The notes: generated from the letters alone by a model not told the origin. A stretch of 64,000 bases of DNA from Chloroflexota bacterium (GCA_013388755.1 JACAEQ010000116.1:62001-126000); one strand, 5' to 3'. Shown: positions 44,407 through 54,245, numbered from the stretch's first letter. Program-made: numbers and translations.

Positions 44407-46764
44407 TCAACGGACCGGCGCGAGCCGTACCTCGAACCTGCCGACGCCTTCATCCTTGTTGCTGCCGATGATCAGGCGATACCCCCCACTTTCGGGCAGT
44501 GTCAGCACACCGGGATCGCCACAGCCGAGACAACGGCTGTACACTTCGGCGCCGGACGGCGCCAGAAGGATCAGCATCAGCTGAGTAACCGCCGCGTCGC
44601 GCCGCACAACCGTGATCGCAACCTGCTGCCCGGCCTGCGCCTCGAAACGATATTCATTCCTTGCGCCGGGCGTGTCGATCCGTCCTGCCCCGGGCCCGGG
44701 CTGGTCGCCGGCGATAATGGCGTCGAGGCCAATCACGAACTCGCGTGGCGGCGGCACATTATACACTCCCAGTTCATATGTACCGATCGATGGCTCCCGC
44801 TCGCTGCCGACCACCAGAGTGTACGTGCCGGCACGTTGCAGGACGAAAGCGCCCGGGTTACCGCAGCCGAGGCAGGTGGAGAATATCTCACCACCGATGG
44901 GATCGAGCAGCCTGACGCGCACCTGGCTCAACGCCTGGTCACGCCGGCGCGTAACAACGAACACCTGCTGCCCGGCCTGCGCCTCGAATACATACTCCTG
45001 GCGCGCACCAGGGCTGACGATTTGCCCGGCGCCAGGTTCCGGCCGGCCAGCGCCAATGCCGGCGTCGAGAGTGATGGTGAAGCGTTCTGGCGGTGGAACG
45101 TCGTATATCTGGAGCCTGAATGCGCCGGCGCCTGCGTTTTCAGATCCGCTCACGATCAAGACATACTCGCCACGGCTTCGCAAGAAATGGACGCCAGGGT
45201 TGCCGCAGCCAAGACAGGAGCGAAATACCCGGCCCCCACCCGGTGCCACCAGTTCAAGGCCGACCTGCTGCATTCCCTGGGCGTATTCGCGCGTCTCGAC
45301 AAAGATCTGCTGCGGCTCCTCGATGGTGAATACATACCCCAGGCGCGTGTTGCGCGCACGAATCTCACCGGTAATCAGCTCGCCGATTCTGTAGGGAACC
45401 GTGTTGATGGGTCGTGGCTGGCCCGGCGGCAATGGCGCGTCGCTCGCCACGCTGGTTGCCAGTGTGACGGCGGTCTGTTGCGCTGCCGCAAGCGTTGGCG
45501 CCAGCACGGTCGCCTGCTCGGAGACGTTACCGACGGTCTGTGTGGAGACGGCTTCGAGTGTCTGCTGCGCGGCGATAAAGGTTGGCGCGGCTTCCGTCAC
45601 ACGCTCCAGCACTTGGTCGATCCCTTGTGAAACCTCCTGGCCGATGCGGCGCACCGCCAGCGTGATGCCAACCACGGCGGCGATCGCCACCACCAGCGTG
45701 ATGATACCCAGCACACCACATACGCCCGGGCCGCGGCGCTGTGCCGGTGCCGCGGCCGGCAGCGGCGGAGGCGCCGGCAGTGATCCGGGAACAGATGCCG
45801 GCATGGTTTCCTGCGATGGCAGGGTTGTGCGATCGGCGACTGGCGGGCCGGCCTGCGGTATGGATGGCGGGCGAATATCAGGGGCAACCATGGGGCGCCC
45901 GGCCACGACCGTCGCCTCGACCTGCGGATGCGCAGCCGGGGGGTGACGGGTGCTTTGCAGTGCGCGGCGCATCGCAACAGCGCTGGCAAACCGTGCTGCC
46001 GGGGCGAGCGACAGCGCCTGCATCAGGATCGCGCTGACATCCTGCGGCACCGATGGGTTGGCGATATGCGCCGGCTGGAGCGGATCCGGCTCACGCGTGA
46101 TAGTGGCAGCGGCGCGGGTGAGCGCATCGGGCGGCGGTGTACCGGTGATGAGGTTGTAGATGGTGGCGGCAAGCGCGTACAGATCGCTACGTGGCTCAGT
46201 ACCAGAGCCTTTGATCTGTTCGAGCGGCGCATACTGCGGCGTATACCCGAAGACGCTGCCGGTTATGGACTGGCTGTGCGCCACTGCTCCTTTCGCCAGA
46301 CCGAAATCAAGCAGGATGATCTCGCCACGCGGCGTCAGTTTCATGTTCTGCGGCTTGATGTCGCGATGAATGACCGGCGGCTGCTGGGAATGGAGATAGC
46401 TGAGCGCATCCAGCAGCGTGTCGGCCCACGCGAGCGCCTGCTCCACCGGAAAGGGTGAGTCACGGCGCGCCAGCAGCGTCGCCAGATCGTCGCCGGGGAT
46501 GAACTCCATGACCAGGAACTGCCCCTGATCATCAACAAAGTGATCGATGACGCGCGGCAGTGCCTGATGGCGCAGCGATGCCAGGAGTTGCGCTTCGCGC
46601 GCGAAGGCGCGGCTCAGCTGATCCCCCTCGACAATCATCTGCTTGAGCGCCACCGGGCTGTGCAGACGCTGGTCGAACGCCTCATAGACCGCGCCCATGC
46701 CGCCTTTGCCGATTGCGCGAATAACTTTGTACCGTCCATTGATGAGCGTATCAGGCGCCAGCAT
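44407..46764 (-). CDS. Membrane Ser/Thr protein kinase with three PPC-like ectodomain repeats
   Basis: A 785-aa receptor-like kinase. Residues 10-275 form a Hanks-type kinase: GKGGMG (19-24), K41, HRDIKPQN (133-140) and DFG (153-155), all intact. A proline-rich juxtamembrane linker precedes one TM helix (about 348-371). The outside part starts with a coiled segment and holds three ~115-residue beta domains. Each has a SPGARQEYVFEAQAGQQVF-type core and the motif CLGCG(N/D)PG at the same place, resembling PPC domains. AAGGAGA precedes the ATG. It could phosphorylate targets read by FHA domains such as that at 21703. Confidence 0.93.
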   Translation of the reverse strand: MLAPDTLINGRYKVIRAIGKGGMGAVYEAFDQRLHSPVALKQMIVEGDQLSRAFAREAQLLASLRHQALPRVIDHFVDDQGQFLVMEFIPGDDLATLLARRDSPFPVEQALAWADTLLDALSYLHSQQPPVIHRDIKPQNMKLTPRGEIILLDFGLAKGAVAHSQSITGSVFGYTPQYAPLEQIKGSGTEPRSDLYALAATIYNLITGTPPPDALTRAAATITREPDPLQPAHIANPSVPQDVSAILMQALSLAPAARFASAVAMRRALQSTRHPPAAHPQVEATVVAGRPMVAPDIRPPSIPQAGPPVADRTTLPSQETMPASVPGSLPAPPPLPAAAPAQRRGPGVCGVLGIITLVVAIAAVVGITLAVRRIGQEVSQGIDQVLERVTEAAPTFIAAQQTLEAVSTQTVGNVSEQATVLAPTLAAAQQTAVTLATSVASDAPLPPGQPRPINTVPYRIGELITGEIRARNTRLGYVFTIEEPQQIFVETREYAQGMQQVGLELVAPGGGRVFRSCLGCGNPGVHFLRSRGEYVLIVSGSENAGAGAFRLQIYDVPPPERFTITLDAGIGAGRPEPGAGQIVSPGARQEYVFEAQAGQQVFVVTRRRDQALSQVRVRLLDPIGGEIFSTCLGCGNPGAFVLQRAGTYTLVVGSEREPSIGTYELGVYNVPPPREFVIGLDAIIAGDQPGPGAGRIDTPGARNEYRFEAQAGQQVAITVVRRDAAVTQLMLILLAPSGAEVYSRCLGCGDPGVLTLPESGGYRLIIGSNKDEGVGRFEVRLAPVR

Positions 46765-46899
46765 GCAGCTCTCCTTGTACGCGGTAAAACGACATCACTC
46801 CTGTCAATCTCACGAGTTACGCGGTCGTCTGGCGAACGACTCGCGGAACCGCTCAATTTGCCTTCGGTAGAGCGATACCAGGTGCCTGTTGGAACAACG

Positions 46900-47041
46900 A
46901 ACGCTACGCCGCCTGTCATTGCGCGGAGCGCGAGTGACCGCGTGCAGCGAGCAACACGTGGTTGAAGCACGCTCCGCTCGCGCCGGTTGATGGCTTCGCT
47001 TCGCTCGCAATGCCATCCAGGCATCCAGGATGCGGATAGAT
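46900..47041. repeat. Dispersed palindromic repeat, copy 2
   Basis: Same family as 19536-19687: ACGCTACGCCGCCTGTCATT at the left, CGCTTCGCTCGCAATGCCAT at the right, and GCAGCGAGC in the middle. Diverged relative to copy 1. Confidence 0.8.
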
Positions 47042-47099
47042 ACTCATCTTCTCCTGTCACCTTGATCAGGAGTACCACGCTGCCGCAGGCGCCCTAAGA

Positions 47100-47206
47100 C
47101 GACAGCTTGCAGCGAGCGAAGCGTGGCTGAAGCAATCTACCGGCGCGATAGGAGATTGCTTCGCTCGCGCTCGCAATGACATTAACCATCTGGTTTTCGG
47201 ACAGGC
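47100..47206. repeat. Dispersed palindromic repeat, copy 3 (partial)
   Basis: Retains the central AGCTTGCAGCGAGCGAAGCG and the right end with CTCGCAATGACA and TTTTCGGACAGG, but lacks the left TGTCATTGCGAG arm. It interrupts flanking sequence that is contiguous beside copy 1. Confidence 0.75.
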
Positions 47207-47333
47207 TCCAAACGCACCATCTGCGCCACCGTGTGACCGGTGCATGGTACAGGATCATTTGCCCATCTGTCGAGTGTGGCGGGCGGCGACAGGTTACAGT
47301 TTGGCATCTCGCAGCAAGGCAGGCAATGGGTAT

Positions 47334-48344
47334 TCACCCGCGCCAGTAGCGCGGTGGCGCAAGCTCATCGGCCTGCATTTCATCAAGATTCGCGATCGTC
47401 AACTCGCCGCGCATGTCAAGATACTCGACATACGCACCGGCCTTCTGGAGCGCGAGCAATTCGTCGTAGCCGGTGGCACCGGGGTAGAGTGACGCCGCAA
47501 GCTGATAGGTGGTATGTGGCTCGCTGCACAATTCACGCACCTGGTCGAGGCGCTGCTGTTGCGCTTCAACAATCCGCCCGATGCTCCGGTGCAGATCGAT
47601 CATCGGTTCACCATGACCGCCGAGTGCCAGGCGGATACCGGGTAGCGCATCGATTGCCCGCAGCGCCTTGAGGTAATGATCGAGGCCGGTGGCGAGAGTA
47701 ATACTCTCCGGTGGAAGGAAGATCGATGTTTGTGGCAATACGTGATCGGCACTGAGCAGGATATCGCCGACGTGCAGGCAAATCTGGCCGGGACAGTGCC
47801 CGGGAACGTGGTAGACACGAAACAGATCATCAATGGTATCGCCGTCGCGCAGCGTCGTGGCCACATCTACCGAGTGGAACAGGTCCTTGCTCCAACCATA
47901 GAGTTGCATCAGCGCAACATGTTTCTGTGGGGGCGCGCCTGAGCGACGCAGAAAGACCGACACGGCGTGGCGAGCAAGCGTCAGACGCTCCTCATGATGG
48001 GTCAGAACGCGCCGATCGAGCTCGTGGACGGCGATGGGCGCGTCGGTGAGGCTGCGCACTGCCGTCAAGCCACCATAGTGATCGATATGTGCGTGGGTAA
48101 TGATCACGCGTCGCAGGTCGGTCCAGGTCAGGGGTTCATGCCAGTCGGTGCGTAGATCGGCAAACGCGGCGCGCAAGTCGGTCGTACTATCGCCAAGGCC
48201 GCTACCGGTATCAATCAGGGCAGCATAATCGCCGGCGATCACAACATACACGTTTGCCATCATGGCAGGGAAGACGCGCAGCGGCATGCGATAGATCCGT
48301 ATGCCGCCGGGCGCTTCATGGCGTGTTATCGGCTCGGTGGTCAC
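47334..48344 (-). CDS. Metallo-beta-lactamase fold hydrolase
   Basis: A 336-aa protein with the zinc motif HAHIDHYGG (HxHxDH), further ligands in VPGHCPGQICLH and SADHVL, and a C-terminal helical extension (YQLAASLYPGATGYDELLAL) typical of MBL-fold hydrolases of the glyoxalase II/lactonase-like group. The substrate is not evident. The GTG at 48344 is preferred: GGAG precedes it at seven bases, and it gives the natural start TTEPITRHEAPGGI. It overlaps the end of the BTAD activator gene by 29 bases, suggesting co-expression. Confidence 0.88.
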   Translation of the reverse strand: MTTEPITRHEAPGGIRIYRMPLRVFPAMMANVYVVIAGDYAALIDTGSGLGDSTTDLRAAFADLRTDWHEPLTWTDLRRVIITHAHIDHYGGLTAVRSLTDAPIAVHELDRRVLTHHEERLTLARHAVSVFLRRSGAPPQKHVALMQLYGWSKDLFHSVDVATTLRDGDTIDDLFRVYHVPGHCPGQICLHVGDILLSADHVLPQTSIFLPPESITLATGLDHYLKALRAIDALPGIRLALGGHGEPMIDLHRSIGRIVEAQQQRLDQVRELCSEPHTTYQLAASLYPGATGYDELLALQKAGAYVEYLDMRGELTIANLDEMQADELAPPRYWRG

Positions 48345-51300
48345 AATGGCTCTCCTCAAGACGTGTATACAGGGCGGATGCGGCATCGGCCAGCGGCGCC
48401 AGTTCAAGGGCACCGGCCAGCCTGGCGGCCGTGAGCAGGAGTGGAAGCACGGGCCAGGGGTCGCCGAAATCGCGTTCAATCCGGGCAATTTCGATGGCCG
48501 TGCGCGTGTATTCGGGAAGGAGCGCACGGTGAATGCTGTATCGTATGGCATGCGCCAGTGTTGCGCGGGCGCGCTGCAGATCCCCCTGAATGGCGGCGAG
48601 CCGCGCCAGGCCATGATGTGCGGTCACATATACAAAGCCGTACAACTGCTGCGGCGATTGCAACCCGGCCTGGATATGTGTGGCCGCCGCCGCAAGATCG
48701 CCACGCGCCAGCGCGGTCATCCCCAGACCGACCTCAACACTGGCACGATGCGACTGAAACGCCGGTACGCCGGCGAGTCGCGCACCCATTTCCGCGAACC
48801 GCCGCTCGGCCAGCGCAAGCTGGTCATCCAGCAACCAGAGAAATCCCTGGTGAATACGTGGCCAGATCGAGGCCCAGGCCGCCTCAGGCGCGCGCGCGGC
48901 CGTCTCCAGGCTACGTTCCAGCCAGGCATCCGTCTCGCCCGCTTTGCCAGCCAGCGCGTGGAGATGCGCCAGTTGCAATGCCGAGACCACTGCCGCAGGT
49001 GCCTGGCCGGTTGCAACCGCCAGGGTGTACGCCTGCAGCAGGCATGGGCGGGCGTCACGCACCAGCCCCTGCATCAGGGCGGCCCAGCCAATCTGAAAGA
49101 GCGCTGCCGCAGCATCATCCGGGCCGAGCAGGCGCGGTAATTCTTCGGCCGGTTCGCCCGGGATCGGTGGAGCGATCACAAACGGTGGAAGATCGTACCA
49201 GCCGCCATCCGGCACGGACACCAGGTGGACCTCGGCGCCATCACCCGCTACAGAGCGCGGGCCATCTTGCTGGCGATGCCGGTCACTGGCCCGGTCTGAT
49301 TGGCGGCCAGCAGGCGCGCGCTCGCCTGTGGCGATTGGCGTATCGTGCTGCAGGATAAGCGCCGTACGTCGCAACATATCCGCAATCACCGGCAGTGGTT
49401 CGGTGGAATCGGAGCCATGGCTGCGTGCCGTATGGGCTGCACCGATTGCGGCGGCGCCGGCAAGATCGCCCATCAGCGCGCGCAACAATACCATGCGGCG
49501 CGGCGCTACGATCGGTGGTGGTGCGATGCCAGTCTGCTCCGCCCAGCGCTCGAAATGCGCCGATGTCGCTACGATTCCATCCCAATCCAGCAATGTTTCA
49601 CAGGTCAATAACCGGCCAGCAAAGGCGCGTTGCATAAGTTCCGGCTCGGCGTCTGCGCCAAGGCGCTCACCTGCAGCGATCGCGACATCATAATGCTCAA
49701 GCGCATCATGATAGCCGAACGCGCGGCGCGCGTGATCGCCAGCAGCAGTTGCGTAACGCAACACATCGGCATCGGCGGCTCGACCGGCATGACAAAAATG
49801 ATACGCCAGTTCGGCAGCGCGTTCGGGCAGGTCACCCTCCAGCGCTGCGATCGCTTCACCGATGCGGCGATGCAGCAGGCGGCGGCGTGGCGATGAGAGG
49901 GTTGCTGCAGTGATGGATCGCACAAGATCGTGACTGAATGCAAGGTTCGCATCCATATCCTCAACCAGAATCTGGCGATCGAGCAGCGTCTGTGTCGCCT
50001 CCAGCGCAACCGCGCCGCCAAGCCGTTCGATCACATCGAGCGAGACCGGGCGACTGATGAGTGCGAGTTGTTCTACCAGATCGCGCGCTGCTGGCGGTAG
50101 CCGATCCAGGCGTGCCTGAACCAGATCGCGGATCTGCGGCGCTTCAGATGGATCGGGCAATGGCACACCCGCCTCAAGTTCCGGCAGCAGGGCAGCCAGT
50201 GATGCAGCGCCGCGCGTTTCGAGCAAGGCTTGCAGGGTCACCATCAACGCCAGCGGATTCCCGCCGCTGCTGCTCGCCAGGCGTGGTGCCAGCCGCGCGA
50301 CCCGCTCGGTATCCACACTGGCCAGGCCGGCCAGCAATTCAGCGACCGCCGGCGTATCGAGGCGGTGGAGCACCAGGGGGCGCAGCAGCATGTCGCGGCC
50401 AAGGGTGCGGAGCAGGCTATGGAGCGCAGGATTCTCGGCCAGTTCATCGGCGCGGTAGGCGAGGATGAGCAGTAGCGCGCGCCGTGGCGCCTGGCGGGCA
50501 AGCCGGTTGATGGTCGCAAGGGTTGCTTCATCCGCCCACTGCGCATCATCCAGCGCAATGACCAGCGGCAACAGACGCGCCAGGGCAAGCGCCAGTTCGA
50601 TCAGGCCATCGATCTGACGATTACGGCGCTCGTCAGGTGGAACGGCGGGCAGTTCCGCCAGATCCGCGATACGTTCACGCAGGACGGGAAACAGGTCAGC
50701 GATCTGAGCCAGGGCAAACTGTGGCAGGCGTCGCAGGCGCGGCTCAGGAGTCGTACGTAGCAGTGGGCGTAACGCCTCGCTTACCGGCGCAAAGGGCAAC
50801 CCTCGCTCAAGCGGCGTACAACGCAATTCCAGCGTCAGTGCACCACGATCGGCCGCGATCCGGAGAGCTTCCGCCACCAGGCGCGTTTTTCCAATACCTG
50901 CCTCGCCAACCACGGTCACAATGCCGCCCCTGCGCTGGTCAAGGTCGGCAAACCAGCTACGTAATGCCGCCAGTTCGTCCTGGCGCCCGACGATTGGAGT
51001 AGCAGATGGTGCAAGGAGCGTCGCCGCAGGCATGGCCGGCGTTGTGGGAACCCGCGTTGCGAAACCCACCCGATTGCGACCAGCTTCCCGCGCCCTGCGA
51101 TCCTCGGCACGCTGGCTCGCTGCACCGGCCAGATCGCCACGCAGAATTGCCGTGTGTAACGCCTGGGTCTGGGGTGAGGGAACGGCGCCGAGTTCGTGAT
51201 CGAGCATGTGACGATAGCGTTCATAGCTCTGCAGCGCGCCGGCCATGTCGCCAGCGAGCGCCTGGGCGCGCATCAACACGCGCCAGAGAGGTTCCGAGAG

Positions 51301-51909
51301 TGGAGCGATTGTGAGACCGCGGCCCGCCAGTGTGGCGGCAGCGACATGGTCGCCTTGCTCAAGCTTCATGTCTGCCAGCCGATGCAGCGCATGCAGATAA
51401 CGCGCGCGCAGCCGCTCACGCTCGATCAGAACCCATGGAAGCTCTTGCTCATCCTCGAGAAAATCGCCGCGATAGAGGGCAACGGCGCGTTCCAGGCTGG
51501 TCACTGATGTCTGTGGGATGAAGGGGACAACGTTCGTGGGGGCCGCAAGATGCTCGGTGAGTGCCAGAAACTCATCGAGGTCCACCCACGCGCCGCTCTC
51601 GCTGTTCCAGGCGTAGCCGCCGGAACGGGTGAGAATATAGTGGCGCGATGCGCGACCGGCGGCAGGCTCGAGTGTGCGGCGCAAATTGCTTATGGCGCTG
51701 CGCAGATTCACCGCCGCTCCGGCGACATCGGCGCCTGGCCAGAGCCATTCATACAGGCGCTCCGCGGCAACCGCCCGCCCACGCGCGGCCACCAGGATGG
51801 CAAGTAACCGCCGCTCCTGCCGCGAGCGCCATGCCGAGTCGGGCAAGGCATGCCCTGCACAGGTCACCGTCAACGGCCCGAGAAGCTCTATCCGCAGCTG
51901 ATCAGCCAT
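48316..51909 (-). CDS. BTAD/SARP-type AAA transcriptional activator (1197 aa)
   Basis: A large regulator. An OmpR-type winged helix (about 1-95) is followed by a bacterial transcriptional activator domain of TPR-like helices (about 100-255), then an AAA_16 ATPase (Walker A GEAGIGKT with K341, Walker B LPLVIALDDAQWAD) and a long helical TPR-like C-terminus. This is the SARP-STAND layout, in which ligand binding releases the DNA-binding module. ATG 51909 is eight bases after GAGG; a GTG two codons upstream is possible. A TGGTATACT extended -10 lies 42 bases upstream. The overlapping MBL hydrolase gene is the obvious target or partner. Confidence 0.92.
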   Translation of the reverse strand: MADQLRIELLGPLTVTCAGHALPDSAWRSRQERRLLAILVAARGRAVAAERLYEWLWPGADVAGAAVNLRSAISNLRRTLEPAAGRASRHYILTRSGGYAWNSESGAWVDLDEFLALTEHLAAPTNVVPFIPQTSVTSLERAVALYRGDFLEDEQELPWVLIERERLRARYLHALHRLADMKLEQGDHVAAATLAGRGLTIAPLSEPLWRVLMRAQALAGDMAGALQSYERYRHMLDHELGAVPSPQTQALHTAILRGDLAGAASQRAEDRRAREAGRNRVGFATRVPTTPAMPAATLLAPSATPIVGRQDELAALRSWFADLDQRRGGIVTVVGEAGIGKTRLVAEALRIAADRGALTLELRCTPLERGLPFAPVSEALRPLLRTTPEPRLRRLPQFALAQIADLFPVLRERIADLAELPAVPPDERRNRQIDGLIELALALARLLPLVIALDDAQWADEATLATINRLARQAPRRALLLILAYRADELAENPALHSLLRTLGRDMLLRPLVLHRLDTPAVAELLAGLASVDTERVARLAPRLASSSGGNPLALMVTLQALLETRGAASLAALLPELEAGVPLPDPSEAPQIRDLVQARLDRLPPAARDLVEQLALISRPVSLDVIERLGGAVALEATQTLLDRQILVEDMDANLAFSHDLVRSITAATLSSPRRRLLHRRIGEAIAALEGDLPERAAELAYHFCHAGRAADADVLRYATAAGDHARRAFGYHDALEHYDVAIAAGERLGADAEPELMQRAFAGRLLTCETLLDWDGIVATSAHFERWAEQTGIAPPPIVAPRRMVLLRALMGDLAGAAAIGAAHTARSHGSDSTEPLPVIADMLRRTALILQHDTPIATGERAPAGRQSDRASDRHRQQDGPRSVAGDGAEVHLVSVPDGGWYDLPPFVIAPPIPGEPAEELPRLLGPDDAAAALFQIGWAALMQGLVRDARPCLLQAYTLAVATGQAPAAVVSALQLAHLHALAGKAGETDAWLERSLETAARAPEAAWASIWPRIHQGFLWLLDDQLALAERRFAEMGARLAGVPAFQSHRASVEVGLGMTALARGDLAAAATHIQAGLQSPQQLYGFVYVTAHHGLARLAAIQGDLQRARATLAHAIRYSIHRALLPEYTRTAIEIARIERDFGDPWPVLPLLLTAARLAGALELAPLADAASALYTRLEESHCDHRADNTP

Positions 51910-51950
51910 CAGCACAACCTCATGGCGGCGTCATGCCGCATTGCATCATG

Positions 51951-51959
51951 AGTATACCA
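51951..51959 (-). promoter_or_regulatory. Extended -10 (TGGTATACT) for the BTAD activator
   Basis: Minus-strand TGG plus TATACT (51956-51951), 42 bases before ATG 51909; no clear -35. Confidence 0.55.
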
Positions 51960-52097
51960 TGCGCACCCGCGGTTCGCATGATGCCGGGGTGGGATGGGTG
52001 TGACGAACTGTCCTGCATATCCCTGCCAGATGCGAGCTTCCGGAACGCTCCGCCTGATGAGCATGTGGACCTGATGGCGCAGGTTGAGTGTCAGTCA

Positions 52098-52168
52098 GCC
52101 GGACTGGCGCCGCGTGGCATGCTTCCGGGAAGCTGTTCATTCCGCAGCCTGATTCGTGACACCTGCTG
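52098..52168 (+). repeat. 71-base intergenic repeat, copy A
   Basis: Closely matches 57441-57511. The shared core GCTTCCGGGAAGCTGTTCAT contains a GCTTCC-x-GGAAGC palindrome and is followed by TTCGTGACACC in both. Confidence 0.75.
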
Positions 52169-52338
52169 CGAGGACGGGTGATTCGGTCGGCGGTGGTTTC
52201 GGTGCGTTGTGGAGCGGGTTCAGCGGTGTACGACGCACGCGCTACAGACGGAAGGGGCCTGCGACCTGGAAGCGAAGCGCCCGCCACCGGCGGAGCGTGG
52301 CGGTGGCGGCTCGCCGTGACACTGAACTATCACCAGGT

Positions 52339-52587
52339 TCAGCGTTGTGTTTTGACGGATGCTGGCTTGCCCTGGTACGGTGTCGCAGCATCCTGCGCAT
52401 CATCCGGAGCCGTTGCCTTGACACGCAGGCCAGCGACCAGTGTGCCGATCAGGAGCAAGCCCATCGCTGCGAACACGGCGATCGTCAACGGCGACTCTTT
52501 TGCCGCCAGTTCGTAGCCAACCGCAAGGAACGGCAGCACCATCAGCAGAATCGCGACAATCGTCCAGATACGATTTGTGTTTTTCAT
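52339..52587 (-). CDS. Small two-TM protein (82 aa)
   Basis: Starts MKNTNRIWTIVAILLMVLPF, with TM helices at about 7-25 and 36-55 separated by a short acidic-basic loop (ELAAKESPLT). A polar tail ends ASVKTQR. GAGGGGCG precedes ATG 52587; a minus-strand TACTAT preceded by TGG near 52633-52641 may be its -10. No family recognised. Confidence 0.7.
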   Translation of the reverse strand: MKNTNRIWTIVAILLMVLPFLAVGYELAAKESPLTIAVFAAMGLLLIGTLVAGLRVKATAPDDAQDAATPYQGKPASVKTQR

Positions 52588-52763
52588 GGGTCGCCCCTCG
52601 CAACACAGTGGAGCAATCAATCAACAGGACGTATAGTACCACGCTTTTGCGATAGAGCTGCAACCCGACCACTGCGTCTTTTCCGGCTCACCGCTTTGTC
52701 AACATCTACACCTTCGGCGGCAGAGGGTGATGTGCGCATGCCCTGCTGGCGTCCTTCTCACAC

Positions 52764-52792
52764 TTGACGCTGGTACATCGCTCGGGTATGCT
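52764..52792 (+). promoter_or_regulatory. Promoter TTGACG-17-TATGCT of folC
   Basis: TTGACG (52764-52769) and TATGCT (52787-52792) with a 17-base spacer, 80 bases before the folC ATG. Confidence 0.65.
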
Positions 52793-52872
52793 TCCCGGCT
52801 ACTGTCATACAGCGGATCCTGTGCCGCAACGCAACTCGTATCACCCAGGCGTCTGGAGCCATAGAGTAGACC

Positions 52873-54237
52873 ATGGATTATCAGCAGGCGCTCGACTATC
52901 TCTATTCATTTATCGGCGGGGAACGCGGCGCCCGGCGCCAGCCGCCCGCCATGAACCTGGTGCGCACCCGGGCATTGCTTGCAGCGCTCGGCGATCCCCA
53001 GTGCGCCGTTCCATCAGTTGTTATTGCCGGCACCAAGGGTAAAGGATCAACCGCTGCGTTCCTTGAGGCAATGATGCGCGCGGCCGGCTTGCGAACCGGC
53101 CTGTGGACATCACCGCACCTGCATACCTACCGTGAACGGATTCAGGTGAACCGGCGACCGATCAGCCGCGAGGAACTGGCGCGGGCCGTCGAGGCGATCC
53201 GTCCGGCTGTGGAGCTGATGGCGGCCCGGCCCACCGGGGCGCCGGTGACATTTGCGATTGGCTTCGCACTCGCATTGCGCTATTTTGCCGAACAGGCAGT
53301 GGACGTGGCCATCCTCGAGGTTGGGGTCGGCGGCCGGTTCGATAGCGCTGCGGTCGTAACCCCTGTGGTGAGCGTCATCACGCCAATCAGTTATGATCAC
53401 ATGGATCTGCTTGGCGACACGCTCGCGCAGATTGCCTGGGAAAAGGCTGGTGTGATGAAGCCAGGCGTACCCACAATCAGCGCACCGCAGCATCCAGAGG
53501 CAACTGGTACACTGATCCGCTGCGCCGCAGAGGTTGGCGCGCCACTCTACGTTGTACGCGATGCAGCAACGGATCGAGCCGTGCTCATTGAGCCGCTTCA
53601 GACCGGACCCTGGCCCATCCCTGCCGAACACTATCTGGAGGTCGAACCGCAGCAACGTTTCCGGCGCGACATAACGCCATCGCTTCCCGGCACGTTTCAG
53701 GTGGTCAATGCACGCCTGGCAGTCGGCGCGGCCCTGTTGCTGTGCGACAGCAACATGCCGATCGGTGATGACGCCATCGCCACCGGTCTGGCCGAGGCGC
53801 GCTGGCCGGGACGCATGGAGATTGCCGGTGACGCGCCACTGGTCGTGCTCGATGGCGCGCACAACGGCGAGTCCATCCGCCAGCTCGTCGCCTCACTCGA
53901 TACACTGTTTCCGGGGCGGCAGCGCGTGTTCGTTTTTGGTACGTCGCGCGACAAGGATCTGGCGCGCATGTTGCCGGAACTGGCGGCGGCGGCTGATGCG
54001 CTGGTGCTCACCGCATCGCGCCACCCGCGCGCAATGGTTGCACTTGACGACTTGCGCCAGCGTGTTGCGCCGTTCCTGCGCACAGGCACACCGCTCATCA
54101 CCGTACCGGACCCGGTGGAGGCGCTGGCGCAGGCGCGCGCGCTCACTGCCTCCACCGGCCTGGTCTGCGTCACCGGTTCGCTCTTCGTTGTCGCTGCTGC
54201 GCGCGAGGCGCTCGGCCTCGCCGAGGAGCGCGACTGA
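52873..54237 (+). CDS. folC: Folylpolyglutamate/dihydrofolate synthase
   Basis: A 454-aa Mur-ligase-family enzyme adding glutamate to folates, and possibly making dihydrofolate from dihydropteroate. Its ATP loop GTKGKGST is at 53-60; the TSPHLHTYRERIQVN and TPISYDHMDLLGDT signatures follow, then AWEKAGVMKPGVP and the C-terminal-domain LDGAHN. Length is within the family range. The ATG at 52873 begins the conserved YQQALDYL helix; its ribosome binding site is weak. The convergent neighbour ends eight bases downstream. Confidence 0.95.
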   Translation: MDYQQALDYLYSFIGGERGARRQPPAMNLVRTRALLAALGDPQCAVPSVVIAGTKGKGSTAAFLEAMMRAAGLRTGLWTSPHLHTYRERIQVNRRPISREELARAVEAIRPAVELMAARPTGAPVTFAIGFALALRYFAEQAVDVAILEVGVGGRFDSAAVVTPVVSVITPISYDHMDLLGDTLAQIAWEKAGVMKPGVPTISAPQHPEATGTLIRCAAEVGAPLYVVRDAATDRAVLIEPLQTGPWPIPAEHYLEVEPQQRFRRDITPSLPGTFQVVNARLAVGAALLLCDSNMPIGDDAIATGLAEARWPGRMEIAGDAPLVVLDGAHNGESIRQLVASLDTLFPGRQRVFVFGTSRDKDLARMLPELAAAADALVLTASRHPRAMVALDDLRQRVAPFLRTGTPLITVPDPVEALAQARALTASTGLVCVTGSLFVVAAAREALGLAEERD

Positions 54238-54245
54238 ACCGCTCG

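Larger units (their letters stand above)
46765..47333. other. 569-base intergenic region holding two repeat copies
   Basis: No supported gene. It contains dispersed-repeat copies at 46900-47041 and 47100-47206, with GAGTACCACGCTGCCGCAGG between them; the latter is shared with the flank of copy 1 near 19700. Confidence 0.7.
51910..52338. other. 429-base intergenic region with promoter and repeat
   Basis: It holds the BTAD promoter at 51951-51959 and the 71-base repeat at 52098-52168; beyond these I see no gene. Confidence 0.6.
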
